Source of the DNA: Aminithiophilus ramosus
Lineage (GTDB): Bacteria; Synergistota; Synergistia; Synergistales; Aminithiophilaceae
Length of the DNA stretch: 64,000 nucleotides
Assembly: GCF_018069705.1 (NCBI RefSeq)
Contig: NZ_CP072943.1
Coordinates: forward strand, 2,109,453-2,173,452
Direction of reading: 5' to 3'
Part shown: positions 1 to 9,350 of the stretch, piece by piece
Layout: the number at the start of each line of letters is the position of its first letter
Numbering within the stretch: position 1 is the stretch's first letter
Translations under genes and position numbers: made by a program
Notes under the pieces: generated by a model
Databases searched by the model: none
What the model saw: only the letters and a program-made list of their open reading frames with translations
What the model was told of the DNA's origin: nothing

Positions 1-1009
1 TGTCGCCGGAGATCCGTCCCAGCTGGGCCAGAGGCTCCTCGAAGGCCTTGATCCGGGCCTCCTGAGCCAGCCTCTCGATGCGGGCCCTGCCTATGACCAG
101 CTCGCCGACGAGGTTCATCAGCTTGTCGAGGCGCCCGATGTCGACGCGAACGGTGCGACTGAGCTTGCGCGTCTCCTGGGCGGCCTCCTTGCGGTCTGAT
201 CCCTTAGATTCCGTCACCGTCTTCGCATCCAATGCCACCGCCTCCTCGTCCTCCGGCTCCTCTTCGGCGTCGCCGGCGACGGGTCCGACGGACACGTCGT
301 CGACTTCGCTCACCTGGAGGACGGCCTTGCGAATCTCCTCCTCCTCTTCGTGGGTGGCGAAGTAGATCCAGAACTGCCTGTCGAAAAGCTCCTTCTCCAG
401 ATCGTCGACGGAGGGGACGGTCTTGATGATCTCGCCGTGTTCGCCCAGACGGGTGACGACCATATAGGCCCTCACGGCCTTCATGGAACAGTCGGGAGAG
501 AGCGTCACGCCGATCTCGTAGACATCCATCCCCCTGCGGCGGGCCTCCTTGACCCATTCCCCCTCCATCGTCGACAGGCGGGGCGCCTCGGCGGGAACCT
601 CGGCGACGGGGGCGGCCGGGGCCGCTCTGTCCTCGTGGAGGCGGGCGATGAGGCCGGCCACGTCGGACGACGACTCGCGTCCCCCCTCCCGAATCCCCTC
701 CGTCATCGACGAAAGGGCATCGAGGCAGAGGAAAAGCAGGTTCACGCCCTCCTGGGAGAGCCGGGCCGTCCCCTTGCGCACCAGGTCGAGGCGGTCCTCC
801 ATGGCATGCGTCAGGTGGGCCATCCCCTCGAAACCCATCGTCGCCGACATGCCCTTCAGCGTATGGGCGATGCGGAAGATCTCGTCGATGGGCCCCGGAT
901 CGTCGGGGCTCTTCTCCAAAGAAAGCAACAGATCGTTGAGGCTCTGAAGCTGTTCCGTCGTCTCGTCGAGAAAGGCGCCCAGGTATTGTTGCATATCGAG
1001 ATTCGTCAT
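1..1009 (-). CDS. cheA: Chemotaxis histidine kinase CheA, N-terminal part (cut by window edge)
   Basis: CheA is the cytoplasmic kinase that passes phosphate from chemoreceptor arrays to CheY and CheB. The visible 336 codons start at an ATG whose complement is at 1007-1009 and stay open to base 1. An Hpt domain occupies roughly residues 1-110, with phospho-accepting His49 in the context IAHTLKG. A middle segment (about 180-270) resembles a CheY/CheB-binding P2 domain and is followed by an acidic linker rich in Glu and Asp. The last visible part (DIGRLDKLMNLVGELVIGRA) is the start of the dimerisation domain. The ATPase and CheW-like domains lie outside the window. It follows cheB by 16 bases and is the last visible gene of the flagellar cluster. 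Confidence 0.95.
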   Translation of the reverse strand, partial: MTNLDMQQYLGAFLDETTEQLQSLNDLLLSLEKSPDDPGPIDEIFRIAHTLKGMSATMGFEGMAHLTHAMEDRLDLVRKGTARLSQEGVNLLFLCLDALSSMTEGIREGGRESSSDVAGLIARLHEDRAAPAAPVAEVPAEAPRLSTMEGEWVKEARRRGMDVYEIGVTLSPDCSMKAVRAYMVVTRLGEHGEIIKTVPSVDDLEKELFDRQFWIYFATHEEEEEIRKAVLQVSEVDDVSVGPVAGDAEEEPEDEEAVALDAKTVTESKGSDRKEAAQETRKLSRTVRVDIGRLDKLMNLVGELVIGRARIERLAQEARIKAFEEPLAQLGRISGD

Positions 1010-1025
1010 GGCTATCGCCCTCCGT

Positions 1026-2114
1026 CTATCGATAGAAGTCTCTTGTGCCCACAAGTTGTTCAAGGACAGGGGAAATCTCCCCGAGCGGATGCTGTTCATC
1101 GACGACGCCCGCCTCGACGGCGGAGCGGGGCATGCCGTAGACGACGCATGTCTCGGCCGACTCGGCGACGACATAGGCTCCCTTGGCCTTCATGGCCTTG
1201 GCCCCGTCCGTGCCGTCCCGTCCCATTCCGGTGAGGATGAGCCCCAGGGCCGCAGGGCCGACGGCGTCGGCGACGCTCAGGAAGAGGATGTCCGCCGAAG
1301 GACGGACGGAACGCAGCGGCGGCGTGTCGGAGAGACGGCAGACGAGCTGGCCCTGACTTCTCTCGACGGAGAGGTGCCGCCCGCCGGGGGCGATGGCCAC
1401 GAGGCCGGCCTTGAGGACCAGCCCCTCGGAGGCCTCGACGACATGGAGGGGTCCCAGACCGTCGAGCCGCTGGGCCAGCGACGCCGTGAACCCCTCGGGC
1501 ATGTGCTGGACGACGGCGACGGGAAGGGGAAAGGAGCCCGACAGGAGCGGGATGACCTCCTGAAGGGCCCGAGGCCCTCCTGTGGAGGCCGCCACGGCCA
1601 GGAGCTCGAAGCGGCGCGCCTCCCTCTTCCGCGGAGCCTCGACGAGGGTCCCCGCCGCGGGAGGCGCCGCGGGGACCCTCCCGCGGGAGGGAGGGGCAGG
1701 GAGCCGCAGCCGGGCCCTGCTGGCCTCGAGGACTTTCGTGCGCAGCTCGTCGGCGACGCGGTTCATGTCCAAGGAAATCGCTCCCGACGGCTTCTGGATG
1801 AAATCGACGGCCCCGGCGGTCAGGGCCTGAAGCGTGACGTCGGCCCCCCGGGCCGTCTTGCTGCTGACCATGACGACGGGCAGGGGATGGCTCTTCATGA
1901 TGGCCTCCAGGGCGGCGAGACCGCCCATGCGGGGCATCTCGACGTCGAGGGTGACCACGTCGGGGCGGAGACTTTCGACCTTGCGCAGGGCGTCCTCCCC
2001 GTCGCGAGCCGTCCCGACGACCTCCAGCCCGGGGCCGGAGAGAATGTCCGCCAGAATCTTCCGCATGAAGGCCGAATCATCGACGATGAGAACGCGAACG
2101 GGCCTCGAGTCCAT
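1026..2114 (-). CDS. cheB: Protein-glutamate methylesterase/deamidase CheB
   Basis: CheB removes methyl groups from chemoreceptors during adaptation and is activated by CheA. The 362-residue protein has an N-terminal receiver domain with the acidic pair Asp12-Asp13 and phospho-acceptor Asp57 (VTLDVEMP). After a Pro/Ala linker comes the esterase domain, with the serine motif AASTGGP, the histidine motif VQHMP and the aspartate motif LTGMGRDG, the expected Ser-His-Asp set. The frame is open further upstream, but MDSRPVRVLIVDD is the natural start: a GAGGTG ribosome site overlaps the stop of the PilZ gene just before it. Position and spacing imply cotranscription with cheA. Confidence 0.96.
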   Translation of the reverse strand: MDSRPVRVLIVDDSAFMRKILADILSGPGLEVVGTARDGEDALRKVESLRPDVVTLDVEMPRMGGLAALEAIMKSHPLPVVMVSSKTARGADVTLQALTAGAVDFIQKPSGAISLDMNRVADELRTKVLEASRARLRLPAPPSRGRVPAAPPAAGTLVEAPRKREARRFELLAVAASTGGPRALQEVIPLLSGSFPLPVAVVQHMPEGFTASLAQRLDGLGPLHVVEASEGLVLKAGLVAIAPGGRHLSVERSQGQLVCRLSDTPPLRSVRPSADILFLSVADAVGPAALGLILTGMGRDGTDGAKAMKAKGAYVVAESAETCVVYGMPRSAVEAGVVDEQHPLGEISPVLEQLVGTRDFYR

Positions 2115-2127
2115 CCTATCAATCACC

Positions 2128-2775
2128 TCAGCGTTTCTGCAATTCCTGCCTGCGGATGAAATCAAGCAGGGCCTTTTCGACGACACGCGGCAGGGCCTGA
2201 AACTCGAGTCCCGCCTCGGAGGCGCCGTCGCCATCGGAGCGCCGCACCACTTTGGTGACGATCCAGAAAGGGACCTCCAACTCCAGCCGCAGCAGAAGCT
2301 CGTCCTCGTTCTCGAAGGGGACCTTTTCGGAAAAGCGCAGCCGCGTCCCCCCGAGGCTGACGTCGGCCAGCTTGCCCGAAAACCAGCGGCCCTGAAGGGG
2401 ACTTCTCTCCTCCGTGTCGAGGCAGAAGGCCTGAACGTCAAGGAGGCAGGGGACGCGAAGAAAACGCCGCCGCTGTATCCTCTCGACGTCGCCCTCGGGC
2501 CTCAGCCAGAGCAGAGGCACCGCGACGGTCACGTCGCTGCGGATCACCGTGGCCCGGGCGAAAAGATGACAGGCGGGCTCCTCGCAAAGGAGGGTCACCG
2601 ACATGTCGCGGTAGAGCGGAAGCAGCGCGCCCTTCCTCATGGGATGGGCGACGGCCCAGAGTCCCTCCGTGTCGTCCTCGAGCCTTGAGGGATACTTTCC
2701 CTTGTAGAGACCGGCCTCGACGGAAAGGAGACATCTTCCCCCGACCTTGGGCATGACCGCTTGTCTGGCGGTCAT
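2128..2775 (-). CDS. PilZ-domain c-di-GMP receptor, YcgR-like flagellar brake
   Basis: This 215-residue protein has the two-domain plan of YcgR: an N-terminal beta-rich YcgR-type domain (about 10-100) and a C-terminal PilZ domain (about 105-205). The c-di-GMP ligands are visible as the arginine motif RRRFLR near residue 107 and DVSLGG near residue 145. YcgR proteins bind the motor when c-di-GMP rises and slow or bias rotation. A strong TAGGAGG site lies before the ATG at 2775, and the start overlaps the end of flhG. Its place between flhG and cheB supports a motility role. The binding partner is inferred from the family. Confidence 0.85.
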   Translation of the reverse strand: MTARQAVMPKVGGRCLLSVEAGLYKGKYPSRLEDDTEGLWAVAHPMRKGALLPLYRDMSVTLLCEEPACHLFARATVIRSDVTVAVPLLWLRPEGDVERIQRRRFLRVPCLLDVQAFCLDTEERSPLQGRWFSGKLADVSLGGTRLRFSEKVPFENEDELLLRLELEVPFWIVTKVVRRSDGDGASEAGLEFQALPRVVEKALLDFIRRQELQKR

Positions 2776-2779
2776 GCCG

Positions 2780-3724
2780 TCAGCCTCCTAAGCCCACGCG
2801 ACGGGAAAGGCGGAAGAGGAAGCCCTTCAGTCCCCGGGAAGGGGCGGCGACAAGCTCCTCTTCCGACGACGGCGCCGGAAGGATCCTGGAGGCGACGAGG
2901 CGGACGTTGCGGGCGGCCTTCGAGTCGGGGAAGGCCCAGAGGAGAGGGCGCTGCCTGGCGACGGCGTCGTGAACGCGATCGTCGCGGGAGACATGGCCGG
3001 CGAAGATGACGGGCACGTTGAGGAACTGGGCGGCCGCCATCTGGAACCGACGTCCCACCTCCTGGGCCTCGGCCTCGTCGCGGACCATGTTGACGATGAG
3101 ACGGACGTCGATGCGTCCGTTGGACCGTCGGGCCAGGACCTTGAGAACGCCGTAGGCGTCGCGGATCGCCGTCGGCTCCGGCGTCGTCACCAGAATGACC
3201 GAATCTGCGGCCAGGGCAAAGGCCAGAACGCTGGCGTGCAGTCCCGCCGCCGTGTCGATGAGAAGGACATCGGCCCTCTCGTCGAGGCGGGAGAACTCCT
3301 CGATCAACAGGCCCTGGCGCCGCTCCTCCAGGTCGGCCAACTCCTGAACGCCCGCTCCGCCGGGTATGAGCCAGAACCCCTCGTGGAGCTTGAGAAGGGC
3401 CTCGTCGAGCGTGCGCTCGCCTTCGATGACGTGGGCCAGCGTGACCGCAGGAGGGAGAAGACCGAAGAGGATGTCGACATTGGCCAGCCCCAGATCGGCG
3501 TCGAGGAGGACGACGCGCTGTCCCCTCTCGCAGAAGGCGAGGCTGAGGTTGACGGCCAGATTCGTCTTGCCGACGCCCCCCTTGCCGCTGACGACGGCGA
3601 AGGTCCGAAGAGGCTGTCCCTTTTCGTCGCCGACGATCTGGCGCAAGGGCTGAGCCTGATCGGATGAAGCCGTGCGTCCTCGCAGAAGGGAAGAGATATT
3701 AAGGCCTTCAGCCACAGATTTCAC
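2780..3724 (-). CDS. flhG: Flagellar number regulator FlhG (MinD/ParA-type ATPase)
   Basis: FlhG is a MinD-like ATPase that works with FlhF to set flagellar number and position. The deviant Walker A motif SGKGGVGKTNLAVNL is clear, followed by LLDADLGLANVDILFGL, both typical of the family. The chosen GTG start at 3724 overlaps the last 17 bases of flhF and gives 314 residues, slightly longer than typical. A second in-frame GTG nine bases on has better spacing from the GAGGGG site, so the exact start is uncertain. A basic tail follows the ATPase fold. Translation is probably coupled to flhF. Confidence 0.93.
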   Translation of the reverse strand: MKSVAEGLNISSLLRGRTASSDQAQPLRQIVGDEKGQPLRTFAVVSGKGGVGKTNLAVNLSLAFCERGQRVVLLDADLGLANVDILFGLLPPAVTLAHVIEGERTLDEALLKLHEGFWLIPGGAGVQELADLEERRQGLLIEEFSRLDERADVLLIDTAAGLHASVLAFALAADSVILVTTPEPTAIRDAYGVLKVLARRSNGRIDVRLIVNMVRDEAEAQEVGRRFQMAAAQFLNVPVIFAGHVSRDDRVHDAVARQRPLLWAFPDSKAARNVRLVASRILPAPSSEEELVAAPSRGLKGFLFRLSRRVGLGG

Positions 3725-4985
3725 GCCCCTCGGGGAAAAGATAGGAGAGATAGCTTTCTCCCGAAGCCACGGCGATGTCATTGGGAACGTTCTGACCGGC
3801 CGTCAGGAAGGAAAGAGGAAGATCGAAATCGAAAACGACGTTGAGCAGGCTCCCGGCACTCCGCGTCTCGTCGAGCTTGGTGGCCACGACGCCGTCGATG
3901 GGAACGACGTTCATCCGATTCATCACGTCCAGGACATCGCCGTACTTGACGTTGGCCGCCAGGACGAGATGGACCGACTGGGGTTTGAAGGCCTCGTAGA
4001 GATCGCGGTATTCGGCGACCTTGTCCTCGTCGTTCTGGCTCCTCCCCGCCGTATCGAGAAGGACGACGTCGACGTCGGCGTAGCGGGCCAGGATCGGAGC
4101 CAGGTCGGATGGCTCGTAGACGACCTCCATGGGGACGCCCAGAATCTTGGCGTAGGTCCGGAGCTGCTCGACGGCCGCTATCCTATAGGTATCGGACGTC
4201 AGGAGCAGAACCTTTCGATTTTCCCAGAGGGCGAAGGCCGCCCCGATCTTGGCGATCGTCGTCGTCTTCCCCACTCCCGTGGGGCCGATGAAGAGCGCTC
4301 GAGGTCCCTTGAGCGCCTCGGCCCAGGACTTTCCCCTGCAGGCGATCTCTCCGGCGAGCCAACCGCGGAAGGAGCCCCCCCCCGGAACCTGGCGATAGCG
4401 CTCGACGAGCCGCGACGCCACCGGAGGCTCCACGCCGCAGGAGACGAGCGAAAGCGTCAGCGCGTCGCGTGGCGCGGCCACTCCCTCCTCGAGCCGGGCC
4501 AGGACCTTGTGCAGCGTCTCCTGCAAGGTCTCGACGCGGCCCAACAGCTCCCTCTCCCCTTCGGGAACGGGGGTCTTGAGCCGGACGGCCCGGGAGAGCT
4601 CCAGGGCCTGGCTCGAAAGCTCCAGGGAGACCTCCCCCTCGGAGACGATCTCCGGAGGCGGAGAGAGCCTCTCGCCGACGGTCTCTCCCTTCTGGCGCGG
4701 GACCGGAGCCGGGACCGGCGGCTGGACGGCCTGGCGGATCTCGAGAAGCTTCTGAAAGGCCAGGATGCGCTCCCGTTTTTCCCTCTCCCGCTCCTGGCGA
4801 TCCTCCTCGAAGATGCCGGCCGTGACGGCGAGCATCCTCTTCCGGAAAAGGCCGAGGAAGCCCCCTCTCTTGACGGGCACGACGGAGATCACCACGGCGT
4901 CGTCGCCCAGGCGCGTTCTCGCGAGCCGCATGGCCTCCGCGTCGTCTTTGGCATCGAAGGTAATCTGTTGAACGAGTCGCATCAT
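3708..4985 (-). CDS. flhF: Flagellar SRP-like GTPase FlhF
   Basis: FlhF is an SRP/FtsY-type GTPase that marks the site of flagellar assembly. The 425-residue protein opens with the family N-terminal region (QITFDAKDDAEAMRLARTRL), has a charged, proline-rich linker from about 75 to 200, and ends in the NG domain. GTPase motifs seen are G1 ([17 protein letters not shown]), DTYRIAAVEQLRTYA, LLDTAGRS and TKLDET. The ATG at 4985 overlaps the flhA stop in an ATGA, so translation is coupled. Two adjacent ATG codons make the start ambiguous by one residue. Confidence 0.95.
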   Translation of the reverse strand: MMRLVQQITFDAKDDAEAMRLARTRLGDDAVVISVVPVKRGGFLGLFRKRMLAVTAGIFEEDRQEREREKRERILAFQKLLEIRQAVQPPVPAPVPRQKGETVGERLSPPPEIVSEGEVSLELSSQALELSRAVRLKTPVPEGERELLGRVETLQETLHKVLARLEEGVAAPRDALTLSLVSCGVEPPVASRLVERYRQVPGGGSFRGWLAGEIACRGKSWAEALKGPRALFIGPTGVGKTTTIAKIGAAFALWENRKVLLLTSDTYRIAAVEQLRTYAKILGVPMEVVYEPSDLAPILARYADVDVVLLDTAGRSQNDEDKVAEYRDLYEAFKPQSVHLVLAANVKYGDVLDVMNRMNVVPIDGVVATKLDETRSAGSLLNVVFDFDLPLSFLTAGQNVPNDIAVASGESYLSYLFPEGREICG

Positions 4986-7099
4986 TCCACCATCCCGATC
5001 GACTTCAAGGATACGCCTTGAGCAATTTCATTATAGGCCAGGACATGAACCTGCGGTAGACTTCCCTCGACGATACGGCGCACGATGAGGCGCAGATCGG
5101 GGTGGACGAGGAGGACGGGGAGGCTGCCGCCCATCGAGAGCTGCTCGGCCGCCTTTCCCACGGCCTGGATGAGATCCTGCATCCGCCTGGGATTCATGGA
5201 CAGGTGCCACCCCTTGAGGAGATCGCCCTGGAGAGAGGCCTTGATCTCCTCCTCCCAGCGTGGGGAGAGAGTCGCCACGGTCAGGACGCCGCCCTCTCCC
5301 AGCAGGCCGACGGTGACGAGACGGGCCAGGGCCTCTCGAACCCGCTCCAGCAGGTAGTCGGCGCTGTGGGAGACCTTTCCGTTGTCGGCCAGACATTCGA
5401 AGATCGAGACGAGGTCCCGGATCGGCACCTGCTCGCGGATGAGGTTCTGAAGCACCTTCTGGATGTCGCCCAGGGAGAGGGAGCTCAGAAGCTCGTCGAC
5501 GACGGCGGGATTGTTCTCCTTGACCAGGTCGAGAAGACGCTGCACCTCCTGGCGGGAGAGCAGATCGGCGCCGTAGAGCTTGATCACCTCGGACAGGTGC
5601 GTCGAGAGGACCGAGGGGGCGTCGACGACGGTGAACCCCATCGTCTCGGCCTGATCGCGAAGATCGGGAGCGATCCAGGTGGCGGGCAGGCCGAAGGCGG
5701 GCTCCGTCGTCGGGATGCCGACGATGGTGGACTCCGTCCCCGTCGTGTTCATGGCCAGGAAATGATCGGGCAGAAGCTCCCCTCGTCCCACCTCGCCTCC
5801 CTTGACGCGGACGATATACTCCGTCGGCTTGAGCTGGATGTTGTCGCGGATGCGGATGGGAGGGACGACGAGCCCCCTCTCGAGGGCCATCTGGCGCCGG
5901 ATCGTCCCGATCCGCTCCAGCATGTCCCCTCCCTGGGCGGGATCGACGAGGGGGATGAGGGCGTAGCCGATCTCGACCTCCATGGGATCGACGGTGAGAA
6001 GGGGAAGGACGTTCTCCGGCGAGGCGGGAGCGGCACCTCCCCCTTTGGCGCCGGGAGCCGCGCCGGGAGCTCCCGGCCGTCCTCCCTTGGGCGCCGCCTT
6101 GGCACGGTCCGCCTCGATCTCCTTCCCCTCGCGATAGACCACATACCCCAGGAGCCCCATCATGGACCCCAGCGCCGAAAAGGGGATCAGGGGCAGACCG
6201 GGGACGACGGCGAGGCCGAAGAGCATGACCGACCCGATCCAGAGAGGACGGGGATAGGCCGTGAGGGAGGTGACGATGTCCCTTCCCAGGTTGCTCTCCC
6301 CCGCCGACCGGGTGACGACGATGCCCGTCGCCGTCGACAGGAGAAGGGCCGGAATCTGGGCCACGAGACCGTCGCCGACGGTGAGGAGGCTGTAGGTCCC
6401 CATGGCCTGTCCCAGAGTCATGCCCCTCTGGAAGGTCCCGATGGAGAGGCCGCCGATGATGTTGATGACGGTGATGATGAGGCCGGCGATGGCGTCGCCC
6501 TTGACGAATTTGGAGGCGCCGTCCATGGCGCCGTAGAAATCGGCCTCGCGCTGAATCTCGATCCGGCGGGCCCGGGCCGACGCCTCGTCGAGGAGACCGG
6601 CGTTGAGGTCGGCGTCGATGGCCATCTGCTTGCCCGGCATGGCGTCGAGGGTGAAACGGGCCGCCACCTCGGCGACGCGCTCGGCGCCCTTGGTGATGAC
6701 GACGAACTGGATGACGACGAGGATCAGGAAGACGACGCCGCCGACGACGTAGTTGCCGCCGACGACGAAGTTGCCGAAGGCCCCTATGACCTCCCCCGCG
6801 TAGCCGCGGAGCAGGATGAGCCGCGTCGTCGAGACGTTGAGGGCCAGACGGAAAAGGGTGGCCATGAGAAGGATCGTCGGGAAGGCGGCGATCTCCAGGG
6901 CCTTGCGGACATAGAAGGTGGTGAGGAGGACGACGACGCCGAGCGTGATGTTCATGGCCAGCAACAGGTCGAGGAGCACCGTCGGCAGGGGGATGATCAT
7001 CATCCCCACGATCAGGACGAGAAGGAAGGCCATGCCGACATCGGCATACTTCAGCATTGTCTTGAGACCCGTCGAGCGGACCTCCTGCGGTTCGATCAT
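4982..7099 (-). CDS. flhA: Flagellar export gate protein FlhA
   Basis: FlhA is the large inner-membrane component of the flagellar type III export gate; it uses proton flux and presents chaperone-substrate complexes. The N-terminal half has about eight hydrophobic segments (residues 20-310) with the conserved stretch FPTILLMATLFRLALNVS. A low-complexity Gly/Ala/Pro linker near 330-360 leads to the cytoplasmic nonameric-ring domain. The ATG at 7099 is preferred over a GTG at 7105 because GAGGAG lies eight bases before the ATG but only two before the GTG. That gives 705 residues, the usual length. It sits downstream of flhB with an 83-base gap and overlaps flhF. Confidence 0.96.
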   Translation of the reverse strand: MIEPQEVRSTGLKTMLKYADVGMAFLLVLIVGMMIIPLPTVLLDLLLAMNITLGVVVLLTTFYVRKALEIAAFPTILLMATLFRLALNVSTTRLILLRGYAGEVIGAFGNFVVGGNYVVGGVVFLILVVIQFVVITKGAERVAEVAARFTLDAMPGKQMAIDADLNAGLLDEASARARRIEIQREADFYGAMDGASKFVKGDAIAGLIITVINIIGGLSIGTFQRGMTLGQAMGTYSLLTVGDGLVAQIPALLLSTATGIVVTRSAGESNLGRDIVTSLTAYPRPLWIGSVMLFGLAVVPGLPLIPFSALGSMMGLLGYVVYREGKEIEADRAKAAPKGGRPGAPGAAPGAKGGGAAPASPENVLPLLTVDPMEVEIGYALIPLVDPAQGGDMLERIGTIRRQMALERGLVVPPIRIRDNIQLKPTEYIVRVKGGEVGRGELLPDHFLAMNTTGTESTIVGIPTTEPAFGLPATWIAPDLRDQAETMGFTVVDAPSVLSTHLSEVIKLYGADLLSRQEVQRLLDLVKENNPAVVDELLSSLSLGDIQKVLQNLIREQVPIRDLVSIFECLADNGKVSHSADYLLERVREALARLVTVGLLGEGGVLTVATLSPRWEEEIKASLQGDLLKGWHLSMNPRRMQDLIQAVGKAAEQLSMGGSLPVLLVHPDLRLIVRRIVEGSLPQVHVLAYNEIAQGVSLKSIGMVE

Positions 7100-7182
7100 C
7101 GACACAACTCCTCGAAAGGGCCGCCCGAGGCGGTCAATCTGCTTTCACCATGAAGACACTATAGCCGATGAGAGAGGGGGGC

Positions 7183-8292
7183 TCAACTGACAGATCGCGC
7201 CGAGACCCCCTTTCTCCCCTCTCGGAGACGGTAGACGAAGGCCAGGACCTCGGCGACGGCGCGATAGAGCTCCTCGGGAACTTCCATGCCGATCTCCACC
7301 TGAGAGTAGAGAGCCCGGGCCAGGATCCTGTTCTCGACGATCGGCACGTCGTTTTCCGCGGCGATCTCGCGGATCCGCCGGGCGACGACCCCCTGCCCCT
7401 TGGCGACGACCTGGGGCGAATCCATGGACTTCCGCTCGTAAAGAAGGGCCACGGCCAACATCGTCGGGTTGGTGATGACCACGTCGGCCTTGGGCACGGC
7501 CTGCATCATCCTCCCCCGGGCCAGCTCGCGCTGCTTCTGGCGGATCCGCCTCTTGATCAGGGGATCGCCCTCCATCTGCTTGTACTCGTCCTTGATCTCC
7601 TGTTTGCTCATCTTGATGGAGCGTTCGAACTCCCAACGCTGGTAGAGGTAGTCGAAAAGGGCGATGGCCAGGAGGAGAAGGGCGAAGCGGAGCCCCAGAA
7701 ACCAGACGATCTCGGCGACGGTCTCCATCCCCTCGTCGAGGGGAAGGCGGATGACGGCGATGATGCGGTCGAGATCCTTCCTCAGGGCGTAGTAGAGGAG
7801 AAGCATGAGGAGAGAGGCCTTGAGAAGCCCCTTGAAGAGCTCCACGAGAGAGCGGATCGAAAAAATCCGCTTCAGCCCCGAAAGGGGGTTGAGGCGGTCC
7901 AGCTTCAGCTCCAGAGGCTTGGAGCTCATGAAAAAACCGACCTGATAGACGGTGATCGCCAGGGCCGCGAGGGCGCAGGCCGCTGCCAGAGGCAGCCACA
8001 GATAAAGGTAGTCCGCCAGCGCCCGGGCTCCCAGGAGGCGGGCCCAGCCCTCTCCCGAAAAGGCGGGATCGCCGAAGGCCCGAAGCATGAAGAGGATGTG
8101 TTCCTTCATCCCGCCGCCCATATAGCCGGCGAAGACTTTCATGAAGACCAGGCCGGCCAGAATGACGACGGCCGCGCCCAGATCCTGACTTTTCGCCGTC
8201 TTTCCCTCTTCCCGGGTCTTGCGGCGCTTCTGGGGCGTCGCGGGCTCCGTCTTCTCCTGGCCGAAAAGCTGAAGCGAAAAGGGCCGTCTCAT
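7183..8292 (-). CDS. flhB: Flagellar export switch protein FlhB, variant cleavage site
   Basis: FlhB switches the export apparatus from rod/hook to filament substrates after self-cleavage of its C-terminal domain. The 369-residue protein has four hydrophobic segments (about 35-55, 88-115, 145-165, 185-210), a basic linker (KMSKQEIKDEYKQMEGDP) and the C-terminal domain. The usual Asn-Pro-Thr-His motif is here Asn275-Pro-Thr-Met (ITNPTMLAVALLYE); I checked the Met codon at 7459-7461. Asn and Pro needed for cleavage are kept, the histidine is lost. The start overlaps the fliR stop (ATGA). A second, short FlhB C-domain gene lies at 42162-42455. Confidence 0.95.
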   Translation of the reverse strand: MRRPFSLQLFGQEKTEPATPQKRRKTREEGKTAKSQDLGAAVVILAGLVFMKVFAGYMGGGMKEHILFMLRAFGDPAFSGEGWARLLGARALADYLYLWLPLAAACALAALAITVYQVGFFMSSKPLELKLDRLNPLSGLKRIFSIRSLVELFKGLLKASLLMLLLYYALRKDLDRIIAVIRLPLDEGMETVAEIVWFLGLRFALLLLAIALFDYLYQRWEFERSIKMSKQEIKDEYKQMEGDPLIKRRIRQKQRELARGRMMQAVPKADVVITNPTMLAVALLYERKSMDSPQVVAKGQGVVARRIREIAAENDVPIVENRILARALYSQVEIGMEVPEELYRAVAEVLAFVYRLREGRKGVSARSVS

Positions 8293-9071
8293 CGCCAGAG
8301 GCTCACCCCCTCCAGGGCCGTCTCGAGGGCCCCCTCGATCTGTCCATGAAGGACATTGACCGTCAGGGGCAGGACGACGATGAGGAGGAAGAATCCCAAG
8401 ATGATCTTCAGGGGCAGCCCCAGGACGAAGACGTTCATCTGGGGCACCGTCCGGGCCACGAACCCCAGCCCCAGATCGGCGAGGAGCAGGGTCCCGAAAT
8501 AGGGGAGGACGATGCGGAAGGAGAGGACGAAAAGCTCCTGAAGCCAGGTGCCTGTGCCGATCTCGGCCGCGAGGGAGAGGCCCGCCCCTCCCAGGGGCAC
8601 GAGGCGGAAGGTCTCGACGAGGGCCCGCAGGAGCAGGAGGTGGCCGTTCCAGTAGAAAAAGTACCAGAGCGCCAGGAGGAACTTGATCTGGCCGATGAGG
8701 GAGACCTGAACCTGCGAGAAGGGGTCGAGGACGTTGACCATGCCGAAACCCATCTGGGTTCCGATGACCCGGCCGGCGACCTGAACGGCGTAAAGGGGCA
8801 GGGCCGACAGAAGGCCCAGGGCGACGCCGACGAGAAGCTCCCCCGCCCCGGCCAGGACGATGCCCCCCCATCCCAGCAGGGCGCGCTCGGGCAGAGGACC
8901 CGACAGGAAGGGCCAGGCCGCCAGGGCCAGAACGGCGGCGAGCCAGAAGCGGACGGGCATGGGAAAGGCGGGGGCCACGAAGGCCGGCGTGGAAAGGAGA
9001 AGGCCGAGGAACCGGGTCGTCGCCAGAAGGAAGGCGACGATGAAAAGGACCAGATCGCCCTCGAGATTCAT
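8289..9071 (-). CDS. fliR: Flagellar export gate protein FliR
   Basis: FliR forms the FliP5-Q4-R1 export-gate complex with FliP and FliQ. The 260-residue protein is almost wholly hydrophobic with about six membrane segments and carries family features such as GTQMGFGMVNVLDP and a polar C-terminal end. The start MNLEGDLVLF (ATG at 9071) overlaps the fliQ stop in an ATGA; the frame is open upstream but the extra sequence there is not FliR-like. The stop overlaps the start of flhB the same way, so fliQ-fliR-flhB form a tight translationally coupled block. Confidence 0.95.
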   Translation of the reverse strand: MNLEGDLVLFIVAFLLATTRFLGLLLSTPAFVAPAFPMPVRFWLAAVLALAAWPFLSGPLPERALLGWGGIVLAGAGELLVGVALGLLSALPLYAVQVAGRVIGTQMGFGMVNVLDPFSQVQVSLIGQIKFLLALWYFFYWNGHLLLLRALVETFRLVPLGGAGLSLAAEIGTGTWLQELFVLSFRIVLPYFGTLLLADLGLGFVARTVPQMNVFVLGLPLKIILGFFLLIVVLPLTVNVLHGQIEGALETALEGVSLWR

Positions 9072-9337
9072 TGGATGAAGCGGTGAAGCTGCCCCAACAG
9101 GTCGATCGTCATCTTGCCCACCTTGCCGAAGATCCAGGGCCCGAAAAGGACGAGGGAAAGAAGGACGGCCAGGATCTTGGGGACGAAGACGAGGGTCTGT
9201 TCCTGTATCGACGTGGCCGTCTGCAGAATGCCGATGACGAGGCCCAGCACCATCGCCACGAGCAGGACGGGAAGCGAGGCCAGCAGGGTCGTCCAGACGG
9301 CGTGCTGGAAGGTGTCGACGATGCTCAGCGTCCCCAC
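9068..9337 (-). CDS. fliQ: Flagellar export gate protein FliQ
   Basis: This 89-residue protein has the two long hydrophobic helices of FliQ, with the conserved hydrophobic-polar pattern ALQTATSIQEQTLVFVPK-like between them (seen as ILQTATSIQEQTLVFVPKIL). Four copies join FliP and FliR in the gate. The start is a GTG (9337) with GGGAGGG seven bases upstream; an ATG overlapping that site is in the wrong frame. It begins 13 bases after the fliP stop. Confidence 0.95.
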   Translation of the reverse strand: MGTLSIVDTFQHAVWTTLLASLPVLLVAMVLGLVIGILQTATSIQEQTLVFVPKILAVLLSLVLFGPWIFGKVGKMTIDLLGQLHRFIQ

Positions 9338-9350
9338 CGATCATCCCTCC

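Noticed and set aside
5102-7153. A long plus-strand frame opposite flhA
   Set aside because: Same codon-bias effect; composition is His/Asp/Gly-rich without motifs.
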